Source of the DNA: Mansonella perstans
Taxonomy: Eukaryota > Nematoda > Chromadorea > Rhabditida > Onchocercidae
NCBI GenBank assembly: GCA_037074765.1
Contig: JBAMDO010000572.1
Location: forward strand, 662,501-726,500
DNA length: 64,000 bases
Direction: 5' to 3'
A program made the translations under genes and the position numbers. The number at the start of each line of letters is the position of its first letter. The stretch's first letter is position 1. The notes below the pieces were generated by a model. That model ran no database searches, was not told the DNA's origin, and saw only the letters and a list, made by a program, of their open reading frames with translations. Shown one piece after another: positions 14,301 to 26,427 of the stretch.

Positions 14301-15480
14301 TATTCCAAAAAAGTTTCCATGAAATCATGAATCAAATGTACTATGAAGAAAACATACTTTTCAGGAGCATCGGCCTGATCCAAATCATCTATTTCTTCAA
14401 CTTTCTCAATAGAAGTCTTTTGCGCTTCTTCCGTTTTCTGCTGTGCAAGCTCCAAAAACCGTTGTATAACAGTTTCAAGAGATTTAATGGCAACCTAAAA
14501 TATTTTCAACAAAAAATAACTTCTAAATTTTTTTTCTCTAGTACTGGAAAAAACTTTTGTCCACTTTCTAGGAACCTTAAATTGGATACCGACCAGTAAT
14601 GATATCTAAATAAAAAAAGTCAAATGAACAATTTTAGAATGGATCGTCCAAAAAATATTTGACTCAAACTATAGAAAAAATTAAAAGAAAATAGCAAAAT
14701 TGATTCCAAAAATTTTATAAAAGACCTGCTGAGTAAGTGTTTTATATTGGAAAAGCGCATCTTTGGCCTTATGTGAGGATCGTAATGAAACGCAGAGCTC
14801 CATATGTTTCAGCATAATTGCTTCGTGTGTTTTCGTCCATTGTTTGTGACGTTTCGACTAGAAAAGATTATATAATTATCAGTATGAATGAACTGTTAAC
14901 ATCCATTTTCAGTGGAACAGTTCGCTCTCGATTGCTAGAACACGAATGGCCAAAAAAGAAGACTTGTTGGTTTGCCAATAATACATATGTTTTTTTTCAT
15001 GAGCGAGATCATTTTTCATAACAAAGTAAATAAAATAAGTCACTCAAAACTAATGTAATGAGTCTACAAGTCGTGTTCCTCAATACAGTAACACTCCTAA
15101 CAATTACACTACCTGATCTTGCAAAAATTAATTAGTAGAAATGAAGTGCAAAAATTTGTAAATTGGTGCTTGAAGATATGGTAATCAGGGATACCGTATT
15201 TTTGATTAACCAATTTTTTGTTTTGTTTCGCACTCTAAAATGTATCCATATGATCAACTTCTTATGGATGAAGATAATAGTTAGAGTGCATTAATAAACA
15301 ATGAACTCAAAAGGAAGCCGTAGCAATTTTCATTATATAATTTAAAATAATATTTGAGAAGTAAGTTACCTTTATGGTATCATGGAGTGTTTCCAATGCA
15401 TCACTCTCTTTGCCAACAGAAATAAGTTCATGAGCACGTTTAAGTGCTGTTTCTGGTTTTTGGAAAAAATTTGGAGGCAT
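8352..15480 (-). CDS. EIF3A: eukaryotic translation initiation factor 3 subunit A (18 exons)
   Basis: Core scaffold of eIF3, which binds the 40S subunit and recruits mRNA in the cytoplasm; C. elegans EGL-45 is the orthologue (family knowledge). Exons on the minus strand: 15480-15370, 14857-14726, 14494-14358, 14258-14129, 13929-13787, 13603-13408, 12925-12699, 11984-11868, 11595-11334, 11220-11110, 10895-10788, 10711-10354, 10281-10077, 9804-9585, 9490-9245, 9147-8938, 8852-8696 and 8527-8352. All phases close, giving about 1,081 residues, near the nematode length. The start matches the family ([15 protein letters not shown]). Landmarks are [60 protein letters not shown] (helical PCI-containing half), a long Arg/Glu coiled coil from about residue 560, and a C-terminus with WRKG-type basic repeats. 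The human DDDRGPRRG repeat array is not present. Two donors (at 13786 and 9584) are non-consensus GTC-type. Confidence 0.96.
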
Positions 15481-18400
15481 GTTGTTGCTTTATTCTCTTT
15501 CTCTACGTCAAAATATGGCCTCCTTGAAATTGAGCTTTCAGTGCTGAAATTAATTGGAATTAGTATCGATGAAGGTTAAATGTCAAGCAGAAAGTAATAA
15601 ACTTATATAAGACATTTCGACTAAACGACTATAAAAACTTATAAGATATTTCGACTAAACGACTATAAACTTATAAGACATTTCGACTAAACGACTATAA
15701 ACTTATAAGACATTTCAACTATAATACTATAGGACGCCAACATGTTGACTAAAAATCAAAAAAGATAAAATGGTTGCTTTTCAATTTACTGATCACTGTG
15801 GATGAACTGTGATCCAAAAACTTACATTAAATATGAAATATAACAATTGCTTTAGCGGTGGGAAGCTATATATTAATACTTTAAATATATTTTCATTTGA
15901 AGACATTCTTTTCCAATCTCAACAATATTTCTTATAACTTATCGAAATAATACATTAAAATCTACGAATTTTACATATGATTTGCTATATAGAAATTACT
16001 TTCCGATTGAAAACAACTGCAAAATATACATATATATATATATACTCTTAAGGCCCGTATGATGGAAGAACAACTTAACTTGCTGAAATGAAAAGAAATG
16101 AAAATCATAATTCGTAATTAGACAGGAATCTAAAATATTGCACTAAGCGAGCAACTGTGGAATTTGACAATGTAAAATAGAATAAAATGACAATTTCTCT
16201 AAAATCGAAGATAAAAGAGACCCAAATATATGTTCTGATAGTAGCCAAATCTGTAAATTACAATTCTAATGCAATCAACCGAATCCGGAATGACCAGAAT
16301 CGGAAATTCATCAAACGATACTTACTGTGACCTAATCCCATTTGTCAAAAAAGCCCCTACCGAAATTTTCACTAACACAGTTACTGCAGGACTCAAACAC
16401 CTGCTGCAGCTAAAGTGCTGCAATATCAGTTGTTGACTTGTTATGATGGATCATCGTCGGATCGGGTCGGGTAATCATCGGATAGTGTGGTAAGCGGGTC
16501 AAAAACATCTTAAATGAATAGATATTGTGAAGTTTTTACAAAGTTAATTAAGTAACTGAAAGAATTTTAGGTAATGTGAAAGTGAAAAAGAAACTATACA
16601 AGGCTATACTATAGAAAAGGTGAAAGTGCTTGAGGGAGAATAAAATTTAGAAGTATCATTTGAATTAAGCAAATTTAAATTACTTTTTAATCAAAATTAA
16701 GCGATTTTAAATTATTTTTTAATTAGATCAAACTTTTCCTGAGTGAAAAATAAATTGAAAGAGTTATAAAAATCGATGAAAAATCACATGACTAATTGGT
16801 AAGTGAGAAAAAGTGATTGAATCACTGAAATGTTTTTATTTTTTTCTCTATTCGATGGTGAATTATCGGCGAAAACACAAAATGTTCCCAATTCGTTGTG
16901 TTTTCGATACAAACATTCTTTCTAATTCTAATTCTTTACAGATAAATTATACAATTTCTGTATAATTTATATTATCGTTAAGCTAAAGTTGAAATAGCCA
17001 AACTTAAGTTAAGTATGTAGGATTTCCCTTTGGGAATATTTTGTTTATGTTTTGAAAACGATGATACATAATTCTTTAATCGACAAAGATTTTACGAATC
17101 AATTTTACGTATCATTGCAGTATGTTTGATCAAACTTAATTTCAAATTTAAGGCCTGTTTATTTTTTTGCAAAATAGGGAAAATTGACAAATTATATGAT
17201 AGTATTGAAGTGATCTTAATTGTTTTTATGATATGTTGCATTTTTTTCTTGGATACAACACAAAATATTTGCTCATTTCCGATAGACAGTAAAGATCATC
17301 CCTCCAACATATTCATATCTATGATCTTGATTTTATCCTGAATTTGATACTCTTATGAGCAATACTGGTAATTGTTATGTCTATCTGAGATATATTGCGG
17401 AAAATTCGATTTGATATAGGATTGAATGTTGATAGCTCTACAAGTGCAAAATTTACAGTGCTCAACAGTTAAGAATTCAAAGTATTCGGTAATGGAAAAT
17501 ATGGGACAACGCTGAAGGCAGTATTATCATTGTTATTATCTTTAACGTTACAATTATTCAATTGTGAGATATATCATTGGTAACAAACACTGTAGCTGGT
17601 TGCAGAGTTTATTAAGGTAATTTATTTTTCAATCCATCATTTGATTTATCTGCTATTTTCAGCTCTTTCAATTTTTTAAGCTATGCTTAATTTTGAACTA
17701 ACAAGATAATAAGCAAATCAGGAGAAAACAAACAAAGTAAATGGTGATAACAAATTTGAAATGTGAAATACACGAATTTAGGATATTTATACATATGCAG
17801 TAATATCTGTGCAGATATATTGCAATTTTTTGTATGAAATTAGTTTTATTCTTTTTGAAAATGAATTTTTATGATAGTAAAAATAGAAATATTATTTTGA
17901 TTTAGTTTCATTTTTCAAAATTCCGCGCAGATGCTAATCCAGAAATGAGTAAATATATTGCTGTGACAAAAAAGCTGAAGAAAATAACATGTGGCGTTAT
18001 GTGAGAAGTTATGAAGAAATAATATCCATCCTAAAATGAATTGCAAACACTGTCACATAAAGTTAAGCAAGAATGGAACCTATTTTCGAGACATAGATAA
18101 TCATGTTGGATATCATATTATATAATATTTGACTGTGTTTTTAAATCTTATATAATTTATTCGGAAAATTAAGTTTTGATTGTATTGTTATATGTTTTAT
18201 TGATAGTTCTTGAAAAGATATGCAAGCATCAGACAGACACCTTTTTTATCCTCTTATTATTTTTTTCTCTAAATTCTTCGCTTTTCGATGGATTGGATTG
18301 TGAAAATCTTAGGAGATATTTCTGCTGAATTTCAAGATTTAGTGAAATGATGTCTAGTGGTCTCTTGGTTCATCGCATCTGTCAATTTGTCAATTTCAGT

Positions 18401-18501
18401 TTTATAGAACGACTTATAGAAAATAGGAGTATCTTGGTGTAAGTCCAAAGCCCCGGTTTAGCTACCCCAGATCAAAGTATGGATCTTGTTCCAGGAACCA
18501 A
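15481..18501. other. divergent intergenic region (eIF3a / ATPSCKMT)
   Basis: A 3-kb spacer between the eIF3a start (-) and the ATPSCKMT start (+), so it must contain both promoters; no defined motif is claimed. It includes the ~32-bp tandem array at 15600-15735, a (ta)n run near 16026-16045 and a locally GC-richer patch around 16445-16500. Confidence 0.5.
15600..15735. repeat. ~32-bp tandem repeat, four copies
   Basis: The unit is approximately cttataagacatttcgacta followed by aacgactataaa. Four head-to-tail copies are visible; copy 1 starts ttatataag, copy 2 has agatattt, and the last decays to atttcaactataatactata. It starts about 120 bp upstream of the eIF3a initiator ATG. Confidence 0.85.
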
Positions 18502-21500
18502 ATGGGACTGGCTGGCATGATTGGAGCAGGTACGCTGGCTGCAAGTGCTGTCGCTGTAACAGCCGTGTGTGTACCGTTTGTATCTCCAGCATTGCGCAAA
18601 ATATGCATACCGTATGTTCCAGCTACGCCACAACAACTGCAAAATGTTGCCAAGGCGTTGTCAGCGTGTCCAACTAAAGTCTCACCTCTTGTCGACTTGG
18701 GTAGCGGTGATGGACGTGTTGTGAGCTGTTTTTTTCTTCCATTTCTAAAACTAATCACAAAAAAAAGTATCAGTTTCTGTGTTCTATCTACTTTCTAACT
18801 ATAGTAATCTTTCATTCCATACAAATACGAACTTTTAGCTTCAGATTTTGATCGTAGCTCATTCACTATCTCTTCTTTTCACAGCAAAATACTTGTTGAG
18901 TGTCACAGGATGTTATTTTCGGGGCAATCAACAATTGTCTTTCACAATCCTATTTATCTTACTTTCTTCCTTCTTTCTTTTATTTTTTTAAATTTGTTCT
19001 TGCTTGAACAGACTGAGATAAGACACAAATAACGGGGTGAAAGCGAGATACACAAAGTAGATGAAACACTGATTTTGATTTGGGCTGGCCGTTTCACCGT
19101 TCAGTCTTTCAGTTGAATGAATTTTATTTAATAGCATTAATTTGTTAATTAAGCTTATAAATCATCTTCATTTGATAAGTTTCATTATGAAGAAGGAAAT
19201 TTCTAGAGAAATAATTCTTCTCAGTAAGTATTTTAATCGTGTGAATTTTTCTGTTTTTGGTTTAAAATATGTAGTAATAGTATAGCGTACAATTAACTGA
19301 TGAGCTATTATTTTATATGCTCATTTGATGAAAGAGTGTCTTAGATATAATTCAAAATAATCATCATTGTATGATTGAGTAATAACAAAGTTATTAAAGT
19401 TCACTTGATTTGATTATTAGTTCAGTTATTCTAAAATTTGATATATTTTTCATGTTTTTGACATGTTGCGCATAATTAAATCTTTACTTTTTATAATACA
19501 TACGATTATTATAATAACTTTTTAAGCAGCATGGACTTTTTGGATCTAGTGTTATATTTTAAGTATCAAACCGGTAAGACATCAAAACCACTTCCATTTA
19601 AACCGCGATACCGTTTATATCCTGAAATAATGCGATTTTTTACGAGTAAGACTTACTGTTGAGAATTATCTGCATGTATTTAGCACTTAGGAAGATCGGA
19701 TCATTCATGCAAATGAAATTAGCTTAGTTTGAAGCATATAAATTTTTGTTATGTTCTTGAGTGCACTGGGTAAATTTTATAGTGAAAAGGTTGATGTTGT
19801 TAATCAGGCATTCTCAAAGAAGGTAGTTAAAATCGTAAGAGTGTTCTTAAATACGCTGAAATTAAAACATGGTAATTATTTTGCTTTATTTACGTTCAAA
19901 ATCATAATTAGGATAAATTATATTCTTGTGCGATTTGTGCTGTCAAGACTTCATTACATTTACCCATGCTTGAAGGATGCGTTCTCTTTTCGCTGTAGAT
20001 TTTTGATTTTTGTTTTTAACTTAAATGTGCCCAATTTCAATTTTGTCCCGTTTACAAACTGGCGCTTTAACATCTGAACGCTTCTGTTAATGTTTCAAGA
20101 AAAACATCTTTGTCTAATCATTATTGATATGTTTCCCGTCACAGTAATGGTTTCTGTTATAATGCATATTTTTAGTAATTTTTATGAAATATTAAAACCA
20201 ATAGATGGTGGATTCGCACTGATACTGGAATACTGTTAGAATAATTCTTTGTTATAAATCTTTTGACATATTGCTATTGTAAGAAAGTTTTGTGAAAGTT
20301 GAAGTCGAATCCTAAACTGTAAGGCATTGATGATTTGTATGGAAGTCTTTCAGCTGGGTGTATATAACATTTACTACCTTCTACATTCTATTTTTATCCT
20401 TTGGTGACTAATAGATTAGCATAATTGGGTCTATAATTCACTTTGTATCGATCATTTTTTTACACAACTGTGTATATTGCTAATAGTCGGTGCAATGAAT
20501 TATTTAGGGATGGACTGCCCCTATAACGACAAAATTTGATGCTCATTAATATATTATTTCTCCAAGGAATAAGCTATAATTAAAACACTATTTGATTTCT
20601 GAGGCAAAATAATTTTTCAAAATTTCTAAAATTTTATTTAGAAAGCTGAAGATAACGAGCCTTTAGAAAAGATGAATAAGGAGTTAAAGCAAGAAAATTG
20701 TAGTTTCTCATATTCTTGCAGAAAGTGAAGCAAGTTTGATTGATAGGCAGCGAAATAATTCGTTCCTCTTGGTCATTCATAATTGTTGCATGTTTTTTTT
20801 CGAAAATCTTAGGCTCATTTTTCGATTTTTTCAAATAATATTTCTTGCATTCCATATGCTTTTTTTCATTTTTGGAAAAGAGTATTCTTTTCTACATACT
20901 CTTTTCATGCTTTATCTACTTGTAAAATGCTAGGAAAAATATACATTGCAAACTTTATCGTATGGATTTTTCAGTGAAGTAATGAAAAGGAGCGGATGGG
21001 GAATGAATAGCGAGGAAAATTTCCATCTGTTTTTATTGTCACTTGATTGTCTTATGAAAATTTTCAAGTTTATCAAAATCATTTATAAGAAACTTTTTGA
21101 TTAGGTTTCATTTTTCTATTGTTGGTAAAGCATAATAGATCGGATCTTATGATGCTTGTGCTATACTGCGACATTCAAAAAAATTTTACATGGAATCAGT
21201 GTAGGAACGAACTAACTGTTTGATCTAATTCTTAGTCGGATTTGCATAGTTTCAAACTTTATGTTAGTTTCAATGCATTTCTAAATATAAAATAGTGTTT
21301 TAATTCTATTTATGCTCAAAATTGAGGAATAATATTTTGTTGTGGACAGAGACTTGAGTGAGATATTTCAAAGATTCACGCGCTTTTCGAAAACCGACAA
21401 ACTGGAAAGATGGTTTTAAAGTACTCATCGTATCTGTTATTGTATAATTATTATCTCTTTAATTGACGCATCGTGCATGAATTTGTTCATTTCTTGTACT

Positions 21501-24500
21501 GCCACTTCTTTTGTGTTTCAGCTATGAAATTCGGCGAACAGTTATCTAGTCATTTAACTCCGGAATGGCGAAAACAATACATTCGTTACGAGGCCCTGAA
21601 ATCAATGTTATACGAAATGATGACAGGGTTACCGACGGAACCAGAAGCTCGCGAGCAGTACCTCTCTCAAGTGGACGAAAAATTTTTTGCAGAATGCGAA
21701 CGAGAACTGACAAAAATCAACCTGTTCTATAGCCAAAAAATAGCTGAAGCACAAGGAAAATTCCATGAATTGAATGCCGAATTATTGGCCTTTAAAGAAG
21801 CCTTGGAAAATCGGGAAATACAGTCAGTCAAAGATTCAACTCCCCTACGACAACGAATCAGACAGCATAGCATTTCCGTGCGCAATGTTACCAGAGAGCA
21901 AGCAAAAACATCGCAGCAATTGAAACTTGCTTTCTCCGAATTTTATCTGGCATTAGTTTTGTTGCAGAATTATCAACAACTGAATGCAACGGGATTCCGG
22001 AAGATTTTGAAGAAACATGACAAATTGTTTGAAAATGAACGAGGTTTAGATTGGCGGATTAGTAGAGTGGAAAAATCATCTTTTTTTCTGAATCGTGAGG
22101 TTGAGACACTAATTAACAACGTGGAACGAGATGTAATTAATGATCTAGAGAGTGGCAATCGACAAGCTGGAATGAAACGACTCAAAGTACCACCGTTAAG
22201 CGAGAAACAACATGCTACTACAACTTTCACCTTAGGTCTTTTCATTGGAGCGTTTATTGTACTTAGTATAGCAATAATCATTTCGTGGTTTGCCTCTGTT
22301 TCACGACCTACTGAACCCAAGTGGGTTGCTGTTAGGCTTTTCCGTGGTCCACTATTGCTTTTTGTTGCAATTTGGCTTTGCGGTTTGAATATGTGGGGAT
22401 GGGCGGAAGCTGGTGTTAATCATGTACTTATCTTTGAAGTTGATCCACGAAATCATTTGACTTATCAGTCAGTGATGCAGATTGCCTCATTTATGTGTCT
22501 GCTGTGGTCCCTTGGTGTACTAGGATATTTGTACTGTCATCTCATTCATTTGCCAGCTTTTCTTTTTCCTCTGCTTTTAATGATTATTTGTGTCGTCTAC
22601 ATATTCAATCCGTTGAAGAAACCAAGTAGTATTTTTCAACGGAATAGTCGTTTCTGGATTCTAAAACATTGCTTTAGTTGCTTCACTGCTCCGTTACATT
22701 TCGTTACTTTTATCGATTTCTGGCTCGGTGACCAAATGAATTCTTTAGTAACGAGCTTTCTTGATTTCCAGTATTTTATATGTTTTTATACCACAGAAGT
22801 GGATTACAACGACTGGACACTTTCGGCTCGAACGGTAAATGTGACTACTAGTGAACCGATTCCTTGGGGTTACGTTGATATCAATACGGGTCGTGATATG
22901 TGTACTAGTTCGTCCGGAATCCGCGTTCTGGTATCGATCTTCCCGGCTACGGTTAGATTTATGCAGTGCTTGCGACGTTTCCGTGATACGGGCCATGCAC
23001 ATCCTCATCTTATCAATGCTGGTAAATATTCCACCACCTACCTCGTCGTTTTTTTCAAATCTCTCAATCACTGGGCTGAGAAAGCTGATCCAACCACAAC
23101 AAGTATATTCTTTTACTTATGGATTGCATCCTACATTTTCAGCTTTGCTTATACATTTCTCTGGGATATTTTCATGGACTGGGGTCTTATTGATCCATTG
23201 GCTCCGAAGGATTCGCCCTTTCTCCGTGAAGAAATGATTTACGGCAGCAAATGGTATTATTATGGTGCCATTGTGGAAGATTTTATACTACGTCTGTCTT
23301 GGGTGCTTAACATTTCACTTGGTGAGGCTTGGACAATGGAATCGGATTTACTGACTTGTATAACAGCTCCATTAGAAGTGTTTCGACGTTTTATATGGAA
23401 TTATTTTCGGTTAGAAAACGAACATATCAACAACTGCGGTCAATTTAGGGCCGTTCGTGACATTTCAGTAAAGCCAATTAAGAAAGGTGATTTGGAATCA
23501 TTGCTGTTAAAAATCGATGAGGAAAACGGTGTTAGTCACCGAGGTCAAGATCTTAGGATACGCGTCAAGAAGCAGAAGAAATCATCCAGAAGCCGAAAGC
23601 AAATTTTACGGCGTGCACGATTCGCTCGAATTGCCATCGGTTATCATACCAACAGCTCATTATTGCCTACCCTAGTCGAAACGAGGCATTGATATGTTTT
23701 TTTTATCACCATTCTATCATTTAACTGTTAATTTATTAGAGTTATTTATTAGAGCTTGTAGTCATTCTTTCACAGTATCTTTTAACTTCTTTTTTTTTCG
23801 TTTTTCTTGTTTTTAATTATTTTTAATTATTTTAGCTATTTTTAATTATTTTTAATTAATTATTATTTTTAATCATATAGTTGTTTTTTATTTATTTTTA
23901 ATTATACAATTCTTGCCTCCATAAAATATATCCTTTTATTCGACCAAAATTCGACGAAAATGAGGAGAATATCTGAGAAAAGTGGGAAGAGGCGAGAATT
24001 GTATTCTCTGGCGATTATGCAAATAATTTATGTAAGTTATTTGCAAATCTGTTTTGAGAGTTAATTTGAATTTTACTTTTAACGAATAAGGTTTAAGTTA
24101 GTTTATGCTACTGAAACTGTCGAATTTTTCCCTTACATTGTGAATTTTTCAAGCTAATTCATTTGGAACTAAGAACAGTAGTAGTATTTAATCTGTCTTA
24201 TGATGGGTTTCACTGCTTTAGAAAATTTTAGTTTGATTTAGCTAATTAGTTTTTTGAGTTTTCTTGGAATTTTGTAGATAGATCTACTTTAGCTATATTT
24301 CATATATAATTAAAAATGACGATAATATTATTTGTAAGCGCACGAGGTAATATTATGAGCATTCGGAATTAAAACATAAGCACTATTTCGAAGTGAAAAA
24401 ATATGGTAAATTTAAATAAGTGAAAATTTGAGAATCTATTCGCACTTATTCAAAATGCAAAGTTTAATTTTCGTATTATATAGCCAATGTAATTGTTATT

Positions 24501-26121
24501 GGTAGTTGTCGAAATTGTATATCTTGATGATCATTCTGTATCGTATTAATTTAATTTGCTACGCATTTTTGGATTTGTTTCGCAAAAATGTGAATGCATC
24601 ACATTCCATATGGTCAGATTTCTAAACTGAATGATGTTTCGCTTTGACACAAACTTCGTTCTCTTTACTTTTTGCTTTTGTGATATGAAAAGATGGATCT
24701 ATGATTTTATTGTTTTTCTGGTGTAGATTAGGTTATTAAATTTCTTAATTGTAATGAAAATGAATTTCGCAATTTTTTTTTTTCCTTTGTACCATTTGCA
24801 ATACAGAAAACTTAGATTATTGGGTGGAAAAGATCTGAAAAATTCGATTTCATGCGACAGGATAGATAATGCCGTTTTTCCATGTCATATATTGTTATGT
24901 GAAATCGAATTGTAAAACAATTACCATAACCTCAAAGATCTTTTCTTTTCCATAGTAAACATCATAATGATTCTTTGTATATTCATCCTGAAATCTTTAG
25001 TTTTAGCAGTTTTCTATAGAAGTGCCTATTTTTTATCTTCCTTTTCTTTCTCAATTTAGCTTTAACTTCTTTTGTTGTACTAATTCTTTCATCCATTTCA
25101 TTGTTGTCAAATTCTCATTCATTTATGTTGGAAAATTTATATATTTTCTCAGTAAAAATTGCCCATATGTTCTCGAAGTTTTAATAATCAGAATTTTTAA
25201 AATTTTGCTGCTAAAAAAAATGATTGTAAAGATACATCGCAACAGTTTAGCATGTTTCTTCTTATTGATCTTATAATTTTCATTACTTTGGTGTAGTTTG
25301 TTAAGGTCTCTTCAGGTTTTACAATGTGCCAAAGCAGGCCACCTGAGTGTTGGCCTAGAACTGAACATCCCATTGATACTGTATTCACGCTGGAGGGCTC
25401 GACGAGAAGCTCTTTTACATCTTACTAAGTTTTATCGTAAAGATATTTTTAAAGCCGATTTAAAGCAATACAAAACGGCAATAATATTTGGAACTGAAAG
25501 TTTGGTAAGTTAAAATTTCATTGTAAGTTTTCTGCAGCGTAATCTCACGTGAAAATAGTGTAAATTCGAAAACACTATATTTTAAATGTAGTTTACGATT
25601 GATTTAAGGACAGGAATATTCATATTATTTTTGTCCTCCTCGCTGACATCTTGAAGTTCTAAGTTCGGAAGGACATTTCAGATAAAAGCAATATTTTGTC
25701 ACCATACCTTAAAATAGCTATATTTTGAGCACTTTATTGCTACATAAAATAAAGAGAATGAATTTTGCAGATGAGTGATTTGTCCGTAAAAATTATGGAA
25801 ATGAAGATTGGTTCCTTTTTGATAGCTTGTCGCTTCCCATTATTGCCATCTGAGGGAAACACTCAATGGCTATTGCTTTGCACTATTGGAAATGGTTTTG
25901 ACTGTGTTTGGTTGTATGAAAAAATTCGTTAGCAATTTTTTTTTTCTGTTCGAATGTTTGCATTGCATTGTTTTTTGTCAATAAATTTTCGTTTTTTCAC
26001 TTCATTTCATACAATATTGCAATTCACAATTTTTAATGGAAAAGAATTCTCGTTTGTTTCCATGGAGTTGATGAAAATGATAATTGAGCATTGCAATTCA
26101 ACATTCGGGATGTTGCCATAG
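18502..26121 (+). CDS. ATPSCKMT: ATP synthase c-subunit lysine N-methyltransferase-like protein (FAM173/ATPSCKMT; 3 exons)
   Basis: Family members are membrane-associated mitochondrial SAM-dependent methyltransferases that modify a lysine of ATP-synthase subunit c or related carriers (established for vertebrate members). Exons: 18502-18720, 25316-25504 and 25771 onward, all phase 0. Exon 1 has a hydrophobic N-terminus, the family motif VPATPQQLQNV and SAM-binding motif DLGSGDGR (about residues 65-72). Exon 2 continues VLQCAKAGHLSVGLELN and FYRKDIF. Exon 3 has the conserved LIACRFPLLP and GFDCVWLYE. After WLYE the frame as given runs on to a stop at 26119-26121, beyond an AATAAA at 25980; one fewer A in the run of seven at 25919-25925 would instead give EKIR and stop at 25931-25933. 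The true C-terminus is therefore uncertain. Acceptor ttccag ends eight bases before the ATG. Intron 1 (18721-25315) contains XPR1. Confidence 0.85.
21524..23692 (+). CDS. XPR1: XPR1/PHO1-family phosphate exporter, intronless and nested in an ATPSCKMT intron
   Basis: Plasma-membrane inorganic phosphate exporter gated by inositol pyrophosphates (family knowledge). It is a single uninterrupted frame of 722 residues starting MKFGEQLSSHLTPEWRKQYI, the canonical SPX start, two bases after an acceptor (tgtttcag). The SPX domain spans roughly residues 1-200 and carries the basic ligand helix FRKILKKHDKLF (about 157-168). Several transmembrane segments follow, then the EXS domain with FTAPLHFVTFIDFWLGDQMN, FMQCLRRFRDTG, HPHLINAGKYSTTYL, MDWGLIDP and APLEVFRRFIWNYFRLENEH, ending in a short basic tail. 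Length is close to human XPR1 (696). I found no in-frame intron, although all other full-length recognised genes here except the short SDHAF2 are multi-exonic, so a retrocopy origin is plausible. The acceptor at the start suggests it is transcribed and spliced at its 5' end. Confidence 0.95.
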   Translation: MKFGEQLSSHLTPEWRKQYIRYEALKSMLYEMMTGLPTEPEAREQYLSQVDEKFFAECERELTKINLFYSQKIAEAQGKFHELNAELLAFKEALENREIQSVKDSTPLRQRIRQHSISVRNVTREQAKTSQQLKLAFSEFYLALVLLQNYQQLNATGFRKILKKHDKLFENERGLDWRISRVEKSSFFLNREVETLINNVERDVINDLESGNRQAGMKRLKVPPLSEKQHATTTFTLGLFIGAFIVLSIAIIISWFASVSRPTEPKWVAVRLFRGPLLLFVAIWLCGLNMWGWAEAGVNHVLIFEVDPRNHLTYQSVMQIASFMCLLWSLGVLGYLYCHLIHLPAFLFPLLLMIICVVYIFNPLKKPSSIFQRNSRFWILKHCFSCFTAPLHFVTFIDFWLGDQMNSLVTSFLDFQYFICFYTTEVDYNDWTLSARTVNVTTSEPIPWGYVDINTGRDMCTSSSGIRVLVSIFPATVRFMQCLRRFRDTGHAHPHLINAGKYSTTYLVVFFKSLNHWAEKADPTTTSIFFYLWIASYIFSFAYTFLWDIFMDWGLIDPLAPKDSPFLREEMIYGSKWYYYGAIVEDFILRLSWVLNISLGEAWTMESDLLTCITAPLEVFRRFIWNYFRLENEHINNCGQFRAVRDISVKPIKKGDLESLLLKIDEENGVSHRGQDLRIRVKKQKKSSRSRKQILRRARFARIAIGYHTNSSLLPTLVETRH
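23805..23910. repeat. low-complexity (tttttaatta)n tract downstream of XPR1
   Basis: Repeated tttttaattatt units with small variations run for about 100 bp starting about 110 bp after the XPR1 stop. It is simple-sequence DNA, possibly within the 3' UTR; no coding. Confidence 0.65.
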
Positions 26122-26283
26122 TGTATCATTTTTTATTATTTTTTTTTATCTTTTTTTTTTGTATTTTTTTTTTATCATTTTATCATTTTTTTTTCATCTT
26201 TTTTTTTTGTATCATTTTACTGATTTTTTTTGTTTGTTTTATATATGCTTCATGATGGCCGCTTTTTTCTTCATCTTACAGGT

Positions 26284-26427
26284 GTGACAGAAATAGGGTA
26301 TTTATACATAGAACACTCGTCAGCAGATTGGTCATCGCGAAGCCTTGACATTTATTGTGACACTGCCGATGCAATCTTAAAATACTTTGTCTTATACAAG
26401 GAGTTCGGCGTGGAAATGGTTTCATGA
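26284..26427 (+). other. candidate unassigned exon, acceptor to stop
   Basis: A frame of 46 sense codons (starting VTEIGYLYIEHSSADW) follows a clean acceptor (catcttacag ending at 26281) and ends in TGA. Composition looks protein-like, but it matches no family I know and cannot be joined to ATPSCKMT exon 3 without losing that protein's conserved end. It could be an alternative 3' exon or chance. Confidence 0.2.

Noticed and set aside
18462..18758. Minus-strand open frame over ATPSCKMT exon 1
   Set aside because: It is antisense to a conserved methyltransferase exon and has no family resemblance.
21973..22320. Minus-strand frames within XPR1
   Set aside because: Shadows of a strongly coding plus-strand gene.
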